From: an uncultured SAR86 cluster bacterium
GTDB taxonomy: Bacteria > Pseudomonadota > Gammaproteobacteria > Magnimaribacterales > AG-339-G14
Length of the DNA stretch: 64,000 nucleotides
Assembly (NCBI GenBank): GCA_902614235.1
Contig: CACMKG010000003.1
Coordinates: 1 to 64,000 of the forward strand
Direction: 5' to 3'
Position numbers and translations under genes: made by a program. Positions 8,298 through 17,429 of this stretch are shown here, one piece after another. The notes under the pieces are model-generated. The model was given only the letters and a program-made list of their open reading frames with translations. It was not told the origin of the DNA and searched no databases. Position 1 is the first letter of the stretch, and every line of letters starts with the position of its first letter.

Positions 8298-10682
8298 GTG
8301 AATAGATTTTTAAATAAAAAAATATTTTTCTTAATATTATTTTTACTTTTACTGCCGATCCAATTTGCAATGGGGATTTATATTTATTTTTCTCCGCAAT
8401 TGCCTTCAACGGACGATGTCAGAAGAGTCGAACTTCAAGTCCCTTTGAAAATTTTTACCAGCGATGAAAAGTTAATTGGTGAGTATGGAGAAATTCATAG
8501 AACCAAGCTCTCTTTTGAAGAAATTCCTGCAGATTTGGTTAATGCATTTTTAGCAGCTGAAGATAGCGGTTTTTTCTCTAATACTGGGGTGGATTTTCTT
8601 AGCTTAATCAGAGCTACTTATGAATACGTAAGGGAGGGTCGAATTGTCAGTGGTGGTGGAACAATCACCATGCAAGTAGCTAGAAATTATGTGCTTACGA
8701 AAGAGCAAACTTTTGAAAGAAAAATAAAAGAAATTTTTATGGCTTTTAAATTGAATTTATCTTTTTCAAAAGAAGAAATATTTGAATTATATGTGAATCA
8801 AATTTTTCTAGGCAATAGAGCCTATGGTATTGCTGCGGCTTCAGAGATCTATTACGGAAAAAAATTATCTGAACTCTCATTGGCCCAAAAGGCAATGATT
8901 GCCAGTTTGCCAAAGGCACCATCAAGAATAAATCCTATCGCAAACCCAAGAAGAGCTCTAATCAGAAGAAATTGGGTCTTAACTCGCATGGAAGCCTTAA
9001 ATTACGTAGATTTCATTAATTTTGAGAATGCAATTAAAGAGCCTATCACTGCGACTTTTAAAGGTGTCTCTTCAGAAATTGAGGCCGATTACTTAGCTGA
9101 AGAAATAAGAAGATACATGATATCTAAATTTGGTTTGGCAGCTTATAAAGAGGGTTATGAAGTTTATTCAACTATTAACTCAAAGAATCAATTGGCAGCT
9201 AATAGTGCTCTCAAAGAAGGAATAGAAAAATATGAAGTCAGACACGGATACAAAAAACCAGATAACTTTGTTGATTTGTTACCTGAAAATTTTATTCAAA
9301 GAAGTGATCTTTTTTATTACCTTTCCTACAACCCAGAAAATTTTAAAGACGACTATGGGATCGCAATAGATTTAAAAAATCCTTTTGATGAAGTGCTAGA
9401 TTTTCTAGCTGACAATCCCAATTATAATGATTTTTCGCCGCATATAGTTTTATCATCAGGAGTAAAAAAAATAAGTTTGCTTAGTAAGAGTGGAAATATA
9501 GAAACTATTAATTTTTTACAATTAAACAATAAAATTCGACCTAGAATTGATGCCAACAAAAAAGGAAAATTTTTGACTGAATTTAACTCTTTTTTTGAAG
9601 CAGGCGATTTAATTTGGGTAAAAGATGAAGGTGATTCGTCTTACGAATTTGGAATGCATCCTGATGTGCAAGCAGCTTTGGTTAGTCTTGATCCCAAAAC
9701 GGGGAAAATTTTATCTATGGTAGGAGGATATAACTTTCAAGCAAGTAAATTCAACCGAGTTACCCAGGCTAAACCTCAACTAGGATCTAACTTTAAGCCT
9801 TTTCTCTATGCCGCGGCATTTGAAAATGATTTTACTCCAGCAAGCTTAATTAATGATGCTCCAATCGTATTTGAAGATGCAAATTTGGAAGATTATTGGA
9901 GACCAAAAAATTCAAGTGGAAGATTTTATGGTCCTACGAGACTAAGAGAAGCTTTGTTGCAATCAAGAAACGTTGTATCCATTAGATTATTACAAGATTT
10001 AGGACTTAATAGGACAAAAAACTATTTAACTAGATTTGGCTTTGAAAAAGATGAGTTACCCAACGACTTATCTTTGGCACTGGGCTCTTATGGATTAAGT
10101 CCTTTAGAAAATGCATCTTATTTTGCTGTATTTGCTAATGGAGGCAAATCAATTCAGCCATTTTTTATTAACAAGATATTGAAAAATGGAGAAGAAATTG
10201 AATTTTTAGATAGAAAAGAAATTGAAGAAAATTTAGTTGAGTCATGGGTTGGAAAAAAATTTCCTAAAAAAGAATCCTTTACTATTGATCCAAGAGTTTC
10301 ATACATAATCAACGATATTCTTTTGGAGGCCACTAGACGTGGCACAGGAAAGAAAATTCAATCTTTGAATAGAGATGATTTTGCTGGAAAAACAGGAACC
10401 ACCAATGATGCTGAAAGTACTTGGTTTACTGGATTTAACAAAAATATTTTAACGACTGTTTGGTTTGGTTATGATCAGCCAGCTTCTTTGGGTAATAATG
10501 AATTTGGTAGTTCAACTGCTCTTCCCATATGGCTCAATTACATGGAAGAGATAATTGATGACATTGAATATGGCATTCAGCCAAGGCCATCAGGTCTGAT
10601 TGCTAAAAAAATTAATTTGATTGATGGTATGCCGGCCAACCCAGAAGATAGCAAGACTATGTTTGAACTTTTCTTAGATTAA
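8298..10682 (+). CDS. mrcA: Bifunctional penicillin-binding protein 1A (transglycosylase/transpeptidase)
   Basis: This is a class A PBP that polymerises lipid II and cross-links peptidoglycan in the periplasm. It has 794 residues. One N-terminal membrane anchor (about residues 9-30) is followed by the GT51 domain, with catalytic Glu in AAEDSGFF (Glu88) and GGGTITMQVARN. An OB-like linker follows, then the transpeptidase with SxxK at Ser497-Lys500 (SNFK), SRN and KTG at 698-700. The start codon is GTG, preceded by AAGAAG. It is divergent from aroK, as ponA/mrcA commonly is. The C-terminus ends soon after the transpeptidase domain. Confidence 0.95.
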   Translation: MNRFLNKKIFFLILFLLLLPIQFAMGIYIYFSPQLPSTDDVRRVELQVPLKIFTSDEKLIGEYGEIHRTKLSFEEIPADLVNAFLAAEDSGFFSNTGVDFLSLIRATYEYVREGRIVSGGGTITMQVARNYVLTKEQTFERKIKEIFMAFKLNLSFSKEEIFELYVNQIFLGNRAYGIAAASEIYYGKKLSELSLAQKAMIASLPKAPSRINPIANPRRALIRRNWVLTRMEALNYVDFINFENAIKEPITATFKGVSSEIEADYLAEEIRRYMISKFGLAAYKEGYEVYSTINSKNQLAANSALKEGIEKYEVRHGYKKPDNFVDLLPENFIQRSDLFYYLSYNPENFKDDYGIAIDLKNPFDEVLDFLADNPNYNDFSPHIVLSSGVKKISLLSKSGNIETINFLQLNNKIRPRIDANKKGKFLTEFNSFFEAGDLIWVKDEGDSSYEFGMHPDVQAALVSLDPKTGKILSMVGGYNFQASKFNRVTQAKPQLGSNFKPFLYAAAFENDFTPASLINDAPIVFEDANLEDYWRPKNSSGRFYGPTRLREALLQSRNVVSIRLLQDLGLNRTKNYLTRFGFEKDELPNDLSLALGSYGLSPLENASYFAVFANGGKSIQPFFINKILKNGEEIEFLDRKEIEENLVESWVGKKFPKKESFTIDPRVSYIINDILLEATRRGTGKKIQSLNRDDFAGKTGTTNDAESTWFTGFNKNILTTVWFGYDQPASLGNNEFGSSTALPIWLNYMEEIIDDIEYGIQPRPSGLIAKKINLIDGMPANPEDSKTMFELFLD

Positions 10683-10686
10683 AAAA

Positions 10687-11271
10687 TTAAATAAAAATGG
10701 CTTTTTTTATTATTTGCCAATGTTCATTCCAACTATGTGTAATATCTCTTTTGAACTTGCTTCTGATAAAAATTTGAATTTGTCCTTCTAAGCATGAAAC
10801 TATCAAATCGGCTGCCGAACCAGCATTTAAAGATAGTTTATTTTTAGTTTCTTTTTCGTAGTTCTGAAATGATTGCTTTATTTCTAAAGCCAAACGATCA
10901 AACAAAAGATTAACTTTGTCTTCTATTTTAGACTCATCTACAGACAAAGCTTCTCTATTCAAGATTTTAGATATACCTTTATTTTTATCACAGAAAGTTA
11001 AAATTAACATTACAATATTTCCAGCCACCTCATCTGGAGCAGAATCCTTTTTGATAGATGCAATTCTTGGAAATATACTATCTTCAAAAAACTCAACTAA
11101 TTCCTGATAAATTCTCCTTTTACTTGGAAAATGCCTATAGATTGCTGCTTCAGTAATGTTGGTTCTTTTAGCTAATTCTGCGGTTGTAATTTTTACTGGC
11201 TCTCTATCTTCAAGCATCGAAGCAAGAGTTTGCATGATTTGAATTTTTCTTGAAACTTTCTCTTTTGCCAT
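10687..11271 (-). CDS. slmA: TetR-family nucleoid occlusion factor SlmA
   Basis: SlmA binds specific chromosomal sites and blocks FtsZ ring assembly over the nucleoid. The protein (194 residues) has an N-terminal TetR helix-turn-helix, KITTAELAKRTNITEAAIYR, followed by HFPSKRRIYQELVEFFEDSI. This matches the SlmA signature (ITTA.LA....SEAALYRHFPSK). The C-terminal helical domain fits SlmA length. Position immediately after argB, with the phosphomannomutase gene upstream, is the Pseudomonas-type slmA neighbourhood. That context supports SlmA over a drug-responsive TetR regulator. Confidence 0.88.
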   Translation of the reverse strand: MAKEKVSRKIQIMQTLASMLEDREPVKITTAELAKRTNITEAAIYRHFPSKRRIYQELVEFFEDSIFPRIASIKKDSAPDEVAGNIVMLILTFCDKNKGISKILNREALSVDESKIEDKVNLLFDRLALEIKQSFQNYEKETKNKLSLNAGSAADLIVSCLEGQIQIFIRSKFKRDITHSWNEHWQIIKKAIFI

Positions 11272-12129
11272 TTAATTGGATATTAACGTACCTACACCTT
11301 TTGTAGTTAAAATTTCTAACAAAACTGCATGAGGGACTCTGCCGTCAACGACATGCGCGTTAGAAACTCCTTTATCTAAACAATTTATTATAGAACTTAA
11401 TTTAGGAAGCATGCCCCCTTTAATGGAGCTCTTATCTTTCAGAATTTTTTTTGCTTCCTTAACATTCATTTCTGAGATTTTTTTTCCTGTTTTGCCTTTT
11501 ATGCCAGAAACATCCGTCATCAAAATTATTTTTTCAGCTTTAAGAGCTGAGGCGATAAAACATGCAACATTATCCCCATTAATATTTAAAGGCTTTAATT
11601 TTTTGTCCCAACCAATTGGCGAAATCACTGGAATTTTATTTCTTGATGCATTAAAAATTATTTTTTTTTGAATATTTACTATCTCGCCTACTTCGCCGAG
11701 ACGTTTATTGGATATTTTTTTGGCTTTGATAAAGTTAATTCTTTTACCAGCTAAAGCTTGAGCCTTTCCCCCCCATGAGGTAATTAAATTCACGATTTCT
11801 TTATTAACTTGGCTATCTAATACTTTTTGCACAGAATGTATAATTTCAGGCGAAGTTATTCTCACGCCATTTAAAAAATCTGATTTGATATTTTTTTTAT
11901 CCAATTCTTTTTGAATTTGAGGGCCGCCCCCATGAACAATGATAGGGTTTATACCCACGGTTTTCATTAAAACAATATCGCGAGCAAAACTTTTTCTTAA
12001 ATAAGTATTGCTCATTGCGCTACCACCATACTTGATGACTATGGTTTTACCTGAAAATTTTTGTATGTAAGGCAAAGCTTCACTTAGAACCTTAGAAATA
12101 TTTTCTGCACTTTTTTTTGAAACAGCCAT
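11272..12129 (-). CDS. argB: Acetylglutamate kinase
   Basis: This kinase phosphorylates N-acetylglutamate, the second step of arginine synthesis. It is an amino acid kinase fold protein of 285 residues. Motifs seen are VIKYGGSAM near residue 33, the substrate loop IIVHGGGPQIQ, NINGDNVACFIASALKA and GGMLPKLSS near the C-terminus. Its stop codon directly abuts the slmA start, and it begins three bases after the phosphomannomutase stop, so algC-argB-slmA is one operon. An N-terminal extension like that of arginine-inhibited ArgB may be present (ISKVLSEALPYIQKFSGK), but feedback sensitivity cannot be read with certainty. Confidence 0.96.
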   Translation of the reverse strand: MAVSKKSAENISKVLSEALPYIQKFSGKTIVIKYGGSAMSNTYLRKSFARDIVLMKTVGINPIIVHGGGPQIQKELDKKNIKSDFLNGVRITSPEIIHSVQKVLDSQVNKEIVNLITSWGGKAQALAGKRINFIKAKKISNKRLGEVGEIVNIQKKIIFNASRNKIPVISPIGWDKKLKPLNINGDNVACFIASALKAEKIILMTDVSGIKGKTGKKISEMNVKEAKKILKDKSSIKGGMLPKLSSIINCLDKGVSNAHVVDGRVPHAVLLEILTTKGVGTLISN

Positions 12130-12132
12130 AAT

Positions 12133-13509
12133 TCAATTCACTTTAATTTCAAGCTTATCATCTATAACGAATAGGGCTTTTTGAAATACTTCAATTATTT
12201 CTTGCAATGCTTCCTTAGACTCTCCCTCGAATCTAAAAACCAATGATGGAGTAGTATTAGATGCTCTTGCCAAGCCCCATGAAGTATCATTTTCCAATCT
12301 TATCCCATCAATTAAGACCTTCTCGAAGCCATTAAATTCAAAATCTTTTTTCAATCTTTCAATAATTTTAAATTTTCTATCATCTGTTGTGCTGAGATTA
12401 ATTTCTGGAGTATTGAATAGTTGAGGAAATTTATTAAAAATCTCAGAGGAAGAACTTTTAGATTCAGAAATAATTTCTATCAACCTTAGTGCTGAATAAA
12501 TACCGTCATCAAAACCGTACCAATCGTCATTATAAAAAATATGTCCACTCATTTCCCCACCTAAAATGGCATTTTGATTCAAGATTTCTTTTTTAATAAA
12601 AGAATGTCCAGTTCGAGTCATAACCGGTATACCATTGCTTTTAATTATTGATTCTTTGAGCTTTGAAGAGCACTTAACATCAAAGACAACTTTTCGTCCT
12701 GGATTTTTTTTTAGGACTTTATCTGCTAACAAAGACATATATTGATCTGGATAAATAATTTTGCCTAAGTTATCTACGACTCCCAACCTATCGGCATCTC
12801 CATCTAAAGCAATTCCCAAATCAGCATTTACTTCGCAAACTTTATTAATTAAATCTTCTAGGTTTTTTGGGTTCCCTGGATCAGGATGATGATTAGGAAA
12901 ATTCCCATCAATTTCGCTATAAAGTTCAAATAATTCAATCCCCAAATCTTTGAAAAGAGTTGGCGCGATTGATCCTCCAACTCCGTTACCGCAATCAAGA
13001 ACGACTTTAAGATTTTTATTGAGATTAATTTTTGTTTTGATTTCTTTTTTATAGCTCTCTAGCATAGGCGTCTTTATTTCTATGCCTTCTCCAGAAAGGA
13101 AATCCTCATTTTCAATGAGATCTTTTATTTCAGTAATTGACTCTCCTGACAGAGGCTTTTGATCAAATACTATCTTAAAGCCATTATAGTCTTTCGGATT
13201 GTGACTACCTGTAATCATTACACCATTTTTAATCGATGATTTGAATGTTGAAAAATAAAGTAGAGGAGTGGGTCCTAAATCTAAATTATAGACATCACAT
13301 CCCGTTGAAAGTAATCCTTTAGTAAATAACTTTGATACATGTGGCCCTGAGAGTCTACCGTCTCGGCAAATGTTTAAAGAATTTAAATTATTTCTCTTCA
13401 GTTTGGTACCAATAGCTTTTCCTAATTTTTCAATTAATTCATCTGAAAGCTCTTTTCCAACGACTCCTCTTACATCATAGGCTCTAAAAACTTTAGAATT
13501 GACTTTCAT
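12133..13509 (-). CDS. algC: Phosphomannomutase/phosphoglucomutase
   Basis: This is an alpha-D-phosphohexomutase that interconverts the 6- and 1-phosphates of mannose or glucose, supplying sugar nucleotides for LPS core and exopolysaccharide. It has 458 residues. Visible motifs are the phosphoserine loop MITGSHNPKDYNGFK (Ser102), the Mg2+ loop DGDADRLG, the sugar-binding GEMSGHIF and a C-terminal phosphate loop RASNTTPSLVFRFEG. The size matches AlgC of Pseudomonas without the long N-terminal membrane extension seen in some relatives. It is first in an operon with argB and slmA. Substrate preference (mannose, glucose or both) cannot be settled from sequence. Confidence 0.9.
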   Translation of the reverse strand: MKVNSKVFRAYDVRGVVGKELSDELIEKLGKAIGTKLKRNNLNSLNICRDGRLSGPHVSKLFTKGLLSTGCDVYNLDLGPTPLLYFSTFKSSIKNGVMITGSHNPKDYNGFKIVFDQKPLSGESITEIKDLIENEDFLSGEGIEIKTPMLESYKKEIKTKINLNKNLKVVLDCGNGVGGSIAPTLFKDLGIELFELYSEIDGNFPNHHPDPGNPKNLEDLINKVCEVNADLGIALDGDADRLGVVDNLGKIIYPDQYMSLLADKVLKKNPGRKVVFDVKCSSKLKESIIKSNGIPVMTRTGHSFIKKEILNQNAILGGEMSGHIFYNDDWYGFDDGIYSALRLIEIISESKSSSSEIFNKFPQLFNTPEINLSTTDDRKFKIIERLKKDFEFNGFEKVLIDGIRLENDTSWGLARASNTTPSLVFRFEGESKEALQEIIEVFQKALFVIDDKLEIKVN

Positions 13510-13525
13510 ATAAATCTCTCCTGCT

Positions 13526-13531
13526 TATAAT
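13526..13531 (+). promoter_or_regulatory. Candidate -10 box upstream of ilvE
   Basis: A perfect TATAAT sits 20 bases before the ilvE ATG in the 42-base divergent spacer with algC. A TTTCAT 16 bases upstream (13504-13509) is a poor -35. No Shine-Dalgarno is visible between it and the start. Support is limited to the hexamer and its position. Confidence 0.3.
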
Positions 13532-13551
13532 GTCCCATCTTATAAACAATC

Positions 13552-14475
13552 ATGGATACTTTAGCAAATAGGGAAGGATTTATATGGATGGACGGCCAAT
13601 TAATTAACTGGGCGGATGCAAAGGTTCATGTTCTGACCCATACTTTACATTATGGCCTAGGAGTTTTTGAGGGAGTAAGAGCATATTCAACCCCAGAAGG
13701 TACAAAGATTTTTAGATTAAATGATCATACAAATAGGCTTTTTGAATCTGCTAAAGCAGTAAATATGAAAATTCCATTTTCAGAGCAAGAATTAAATGAA
13801 GCGCAAAAGAAGGTTTTTAGAGTGAACGAATTGGAGGAGGGCTATATAAGACCAATGTGTTTCTATGGGTCTGAAGGAATGGGCTTAAGAGCAGATAATT
13901 TAAAAGTTCATTGCATAGTTGCAGCTTGGGAGTGGCCAAGCTATATGTCACCTGAAGCATTTGAAAAAGGAATAAATATTAAGATTTCCTCCTATAAAAG
14001 AGAAACAGGAAACATTGTTTCAAGATCAAAAGTAAATGGTAATTACGTTACTTCCATAATGGCTCTTCAAGAAGCTATGAAGGAAGGTTATGACGAAGCC
14101 CTGCTATTGGACGATGAAGAAAATATCTCTGAGGGCTCTGGAGAAAATTTCTTTATTGTAAAGAACAAAATTCTTTTTACTCCAGATCTTGATGCATCTC
14201 TGGATGGAATAACAAGAAAAAGCATTATAAGTTTGGCAGAGGAATTAAATATTAAGGTCGAAGTTAAAAAAATTAAGTTGCAAGATGTTTTAGAAGCTGA
14301 TGAATTATTCTTTACTGGAACAGCTGCTGAGGTCGTTCCAATTAGAAGCGTAGACAAAAAACTCATCTCAGATGGTGAAAGAGGAGAAATAACAACTATT
14401 CTTCAAAAAAATTACTTTGATCAAGTTAGAGGGAAAAGGGATTCTTTTTCTGAATGGCTTTATTCAATAGATTAA
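13552..14475 (+). CDS. ilvE: Branched-chain amino acid aminotransferase
   Basis: This is a PLP fold-type IV transaminase that carries out the last step of leucine, isoleucine and valine synthesis. The 307-residue length is typical. The Schiff-base lysine is Lys160 in SRSKVNGNYV. HTLHYGLGVFEGVRAY, the phosphate-binding SEGSGENFF and the GTAAEVVPI motif near the C-terminus are characteristic of IlvE rather than D-amino acid transaminase or PabC. It diverges from algC over 42 bases. It precedes the glycosyltransferase gene by 12 bases and may be co-transcribed with it. Confidence 0.95.
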   Translation: MDTLANREGFIWMDGQLINWADAKVHVLTHTLHYGLGVFEGVRAYSTPEGTKIFRLNDHTNRLFESAKAVNMKIPFSEQELNEAQKKVFRVNELEEGYIRPMCFYGSEGMGLRADNLKVHCIVAAWEWPSYMSPEAFEKGINIKISSYKRETGNIVSRSKVNGNYVTSIMALQEAMKEGYDEALLLDDEENISEGSGENFFIVKNKILFTPDLDASLDGITRKSIISLAEELNIKVEVKKIKLQDVLEADELFFTGTAAEVVPIRSVDKKLISDGERGEITTILQKNYFDQVRGKRDSFSEWLYSID

Positions 14476-14487
14476 ATTTTAATAAAA

Positions 14488-15726
14488 ATGAAAAAACTCA
14501 GGATCGCTTTCCTTAGTTATAGAAGCAATCCTTACTCGGGTGGTCAAGGAATATATGTTAAGTATGTGACTAAAGCTTTGGTCGATTTAGGACATGAAGT
14601 TACTGTCTTTTCCGGACCGCCTTATCCAGATTTAGATTCACGTGTCAAACTTGAAGTTGTGCCTAGTCTCGATCTTTATTCGAAAGATAGTAAATTTAAA
14701 GATGTGAAGCTTAAAGATCTTTTAATACCTATAAATTTTTTTGAATGGTTCAGCATCAATTCAGGTGGCTTTGCAGAGCCATATACTTTTGGAAAAAGAA
14801 TAAAAAAAATTTTAAAAAATAGATTAGATGAATTTGACGTTATCCATGATAACCAAAGTCTTTGTTATGAGTTGTTGTTTTTTCAAAAGAAAATTCCTTT
14901 GGTCACAACCATTCACCACCCGATTTCGAAGGATTTAAAATTTCAACTTAAAAGTACCAAATCAATTTTTTTAAAGTTACTGATGATTAGGTGGCATTCT
15001 TTTTTAAGAATGCAGATAAGAGTAGCTAAAAAGTTAAAATCTGTGATTGTCGTTTCAAAGTCTTCAAAACAAGACATTCACGAAGATTTTGGTTTAAAAA
15101 AAGAAGTCATGAAGGTCATTCTCAATGGAATTGATACGGAAGCTTTTTTTCCGGATAACAATGTAACAAAAATACCTTTTAGAATTGTTACTACCGCTAG
15201 CGCAGACGTACCCTTAAAAGGATTAGATTATCTGCTTGAAGCTTTTTCTAAAGTTATCAAAATTTTTCCAGAATCAACACTCCAAGTGATAGGCAGTTCA
15301 AAAAAAGGAGGACATACTTCAAGAAAAATCAAAGATTTAAATATTAAAGACAAAGTCCATTTCAACAAAGATCTTACTTTCAAAGAAGTAAGAGATTTGT
15401 ATTGTTCCTCGGATGTTGTTGTAATACCTTCTCTTTACGAAGGTTTTGGATTTGCCATTGGCGAAGCAATGGCATGTCGAGTTCCTGTAATAACAACTTC
15501 AGGCGGAGCCATTCCAGAAGTAATTGGAAATTGCGGAATTACAGTTGCTCCTGGCAATTCTGAAGAGTTGGCAGAAGCAATGCTAAAACTTCTTCCAGAT
15601 GAGAATTTGAAGAAATCTTTGGCTGAAAAAGGATTCAAGAGAATTATTGAGCATTTGCAGTGGAAAGAAGTAGCAAAACTTATGACAGAGCGTTACGAAG
15701 AAGAAATTAAAAGAATGATTCATTAA
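14488..15726 (+). CDS. GT4-type glycosyltransferase, substrate unknown
   Basis: This is a retaining GT-B glycosyltransferase of 412 residues. The N-terminal Rossmann half opens with RIAFLSYRSNPYSGGQGIYV, a glycine-rich acceptor-side loop of GT4 enzymes. The C-terminal donor domain begins near ILNGIDTEAFFP and carries the E-x7-E motif in YEGFGFAIGEAMACRVPVI followed by GGAIPEVIG. There is no signal peptide, so it is cytoplasmic or membrane-associated. It is followed without a gap by a methyltransferase and then a toroid protein. Together with waaA and an acyltransferase some kilobases downstream, an envelope glycan role is likely. Sugar and acceptor are unknown. Confidence 0.88.
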   Translation: MKKLRIAFLSYRSNPYSGGQGIYVKYVTKALVDLGHEVTVFSGPPYPDLDSRVKLEVVPSLDLYSKDSKFKDVKLKDLLIPINFFEWFSINSGGFAEPYTFGKRIKKILKNRLDEFDVIHDNQSLCYELLFFQKKIPLVTTIHHPISKDLKFQLKSTKSIFLKLLMIRWHSFLRMQIRVAKKLKSVIVVSKSSKQDIHEDFGLKKEVMKVILNGIDTEAFFPDNNVTKIPFRIVTTASADVPLKGLDYLLEAFSKVIKIFPESTLQVIGSSKKGGHTSRKIKDLNIKDKVHFNKDLTFKEVRDLYCSSDVVVIPSLYEGFGFAIGEAMACRVPVITTSGGAIPEVIGNCGITVAPGNSEELAEAMLKLLPDENLKKSLAEKGFKRIIEHLQWKEVAKLMTERYEEEIKRMIH

Positions 15727-16437
15727 ATGCAAACCATTGATTTAAATAAACTCGAGCTAGAGCCAAATTCTAAATTTCTAGATTTGGGATGCGGAGAGGG
15801 CAGACATTGTTTTGGAGCTTATATGTCTGAAAATATTGATGTGTTTGGGTTCGATATGAGTTTGTCCGACGTATCAACAGCTAAAAAGAACTTTGATCAA
15901 TTTAATGAAAATAAATTTTCAAAAAGCTGTAATTTTGGAGTGGCTGATGCAAAAAAGTTACCTTTCAAAGACAATACTTTTGATTTCATTGTATGTTCCG
16001 AAGTTTTAGAACATATTATCGATTATCAGAGTGCTCTATCCGAAATCAATAGAATCTTAAAGCCACAGGGTAAATTAGCAGTAAGTGTTCCAAAATTTTT
16101 TCCTGAATGGGTCTGCTGGAAACTTAGTCTAGATTATCAAAATACTCCAGGTGGACATGTCAGAATATTTAAATTTAAAGAATTAAAGAAAGATATAACA
16201 AACTATGGCCTAACATTTACTAAAAGGCATTGGGCTCATGCCTTACATTCGCCTTACTGGTGGCTTCAATGCTTATTTTGGAACTCAAAAGAAAATTCAA
16301 AAGTAATAAATCTTTACCATGATTTTCTTGTTTGGGACATGATGAAAAAACCTTTGCTGACTAAAATTCTTGAATTCATATTTCAGCCTTTAATAGGGAA
16401 AAGTGTGGTTCTTTACTTTAATAAAGATAAAACATGA
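15727..16437 (+). CDS. Class I SAM-dependent methyltransferase in glycan cluster
   Basis: This is a Rossmann methyltransferase of 236 residues with motif I FLDLGCGEGRH (residues 18-28), motif II acidic end VFGFDMS, an ADAKKLPFKDNTFDFIVCSEVLEH stretch (Methyltransf_11 style) and LKPQGKLAVSVP. Its ATG starts right after the glycosyltransferase stop, and its own stop overlaps the next gene by four bases (ATGA), so translation is coupled on both sides. The C-terminal third (HWAHALHSPYWWLQCLFW) is aromatic-rich and could contact membrane or lipid-linked substrate; that is inference. The substrate is unknown; modification of a sugar or lipid-linked glycan fits the context. Confidence 0.85.
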   Translation: MQTIDLNKLELEPNSKFLDLGCGEGRHCFGAYMSENIDVFGFDMSLSDVSTAKKNFDQFNENKFSKSCNFGVADAKKLPFKDNTFDFIVCSEVLEHIIDYQSALSEINRILKPQGKLAVSVPKFFPEWVCWKLSLDYQNTPGGHVRIFKFKELKKDITNYGLTFTKRHWAHALHSPYWWLQCLFWNSKENSKVINLYHDFLVWDMMKKPLLTKILEFIFQPLIGKSVVLYFNKDKT

Positions 16438-17429
16438 TAAGCGGGTCAATAGAAACATACGGCTATTTGGGAGAATATATCGTTTCTTGTCAGGAAAAAA
16501 ATGGGGCTATAGCTTGGGAGCCAAGTTCTAAAATTGATCCATGGGATCATGTTGAATCAGCTATGGGATTAGACGTATTGGGCTTTGAAGAAAGTTCAAA
16601 AAAAGCTTATGAATGGCTTATTGATTCGCAAGAAAGTGATGGATCTTGGTTCAGCGAATATAAAAAAGAAAAGGTTACTAATTTCAGAAAAGAAACAAAT
16701 TTCACTGCATACATAGCAACAGGGGCTTGGCATCATTACCTAAATTTTGAAAATAAAAAATTTTTACAGGATCTATGGCCGTCAATTGAAAAAGCAATGA
16801 ATTTCGTCTTAGAGGGCCAAACAAGGGACGGTGATATTCTTTGGGCAAAAGATGAATCTAATGAATGGATGGACGATTCTTTGCTGACTGGCTGTTCTTC
16901 GATTTATAAGAGCTTAGTTTGTGCACAAAATATTTCTCATGAATTAGGTCTAAAAAAAGAAGCTTATAAAGAAGAAATTCTAAAAATTTGTGAGGCAATA
17001 AAAAATAAGCCTGAAAGATTTGATAGGTCTTGGGAGAGTAAAAGTAGATATAGCATGGACTGGTATTATCCGGTTTTATGTGGGGTTATTGTTGGTGAAG
17101 AAGCTCAAAAAAGAATCAATGATGGCTGGAATAAATTTGTAGTCAAAGATTTAGGTTGCAAATGTGTTGAAGAGGAGCCTTGGGTTACTGCAGCCGAATC
17201 ATGTGAGCTTGTCCTTGCCTTAAATAAAATTTTAGAAAAGGAAAAAGCTGAGACAGTTTTTAATAATGTTTTAAATTTAGCAGATCCAAAAAGTAATCTT
17301 TTCTGGACAGGTTATGTTTTTAAAGACAAAAAGTATTGGCCGATAGAAAAGCCTAGCTGGACCGCAGCTGCAGTAATTTTAGCTGCTAATTCTCTTTATA
17401 AATTTACAAAAGCTTCAAACTTTTTCTAG
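16434..17429 (+). CDS. Alpha/alpha-toroid protein (prenyltransferase/squalene-cyclase-like repeats), function unknown
   Basis: This 331-residue protein is built of helical repeats with QW-type signatures: CQEKNGAIAW (19-28), QESDGSW (66-72) and QTRDGDILW (about 123-131), plus a late WPIEKPSWTAAAV. Such repeats form the (alpha/alpha)6 toroid shared by squalene cyclases, protein prenyltransferases and several glycoside hydrolases and lyases. The squalene cyclase DxDD signature is not seen, but an acidic DPWDHVE (35-41) and EWMDDS are. There is no signal peptide. It is translationally coupled to the methyltransferase. A cytoplasmic glycan- or lipid-acting enzyme is possible; I assign no reaction. 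It overlaps the convergent gene by 15 bases. Confidence 0.8.
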   Translation: MISGSIETYGYLGEYIVSCQEKNGAIAWEPSSKIDPWDHVESAMGLDVLGFEESSKKAYEWLIDSQESDGSWFSEYKKEKVTNFRKETNFTAYIATGAWHHYLNFENKKFLQDLWPSIEKAMNFVLEGQTRDGDILWAKDESNEWMDDSLLTGCSSIYKSLVCAQNISHELGLKKEAYKEEILKICEAIKNKPERFDRSWESKSRYSMDWYYPVLCGVIVGEEAQKRINDGWNKFVVKDLGCKCVEEEPWVTAAESCELVLALNKILEKEKAETVFNNVLNLADPKSNLFWTGYVFKDKKYWPIEKPSWTAAAVILAANSLYKFTKASNFF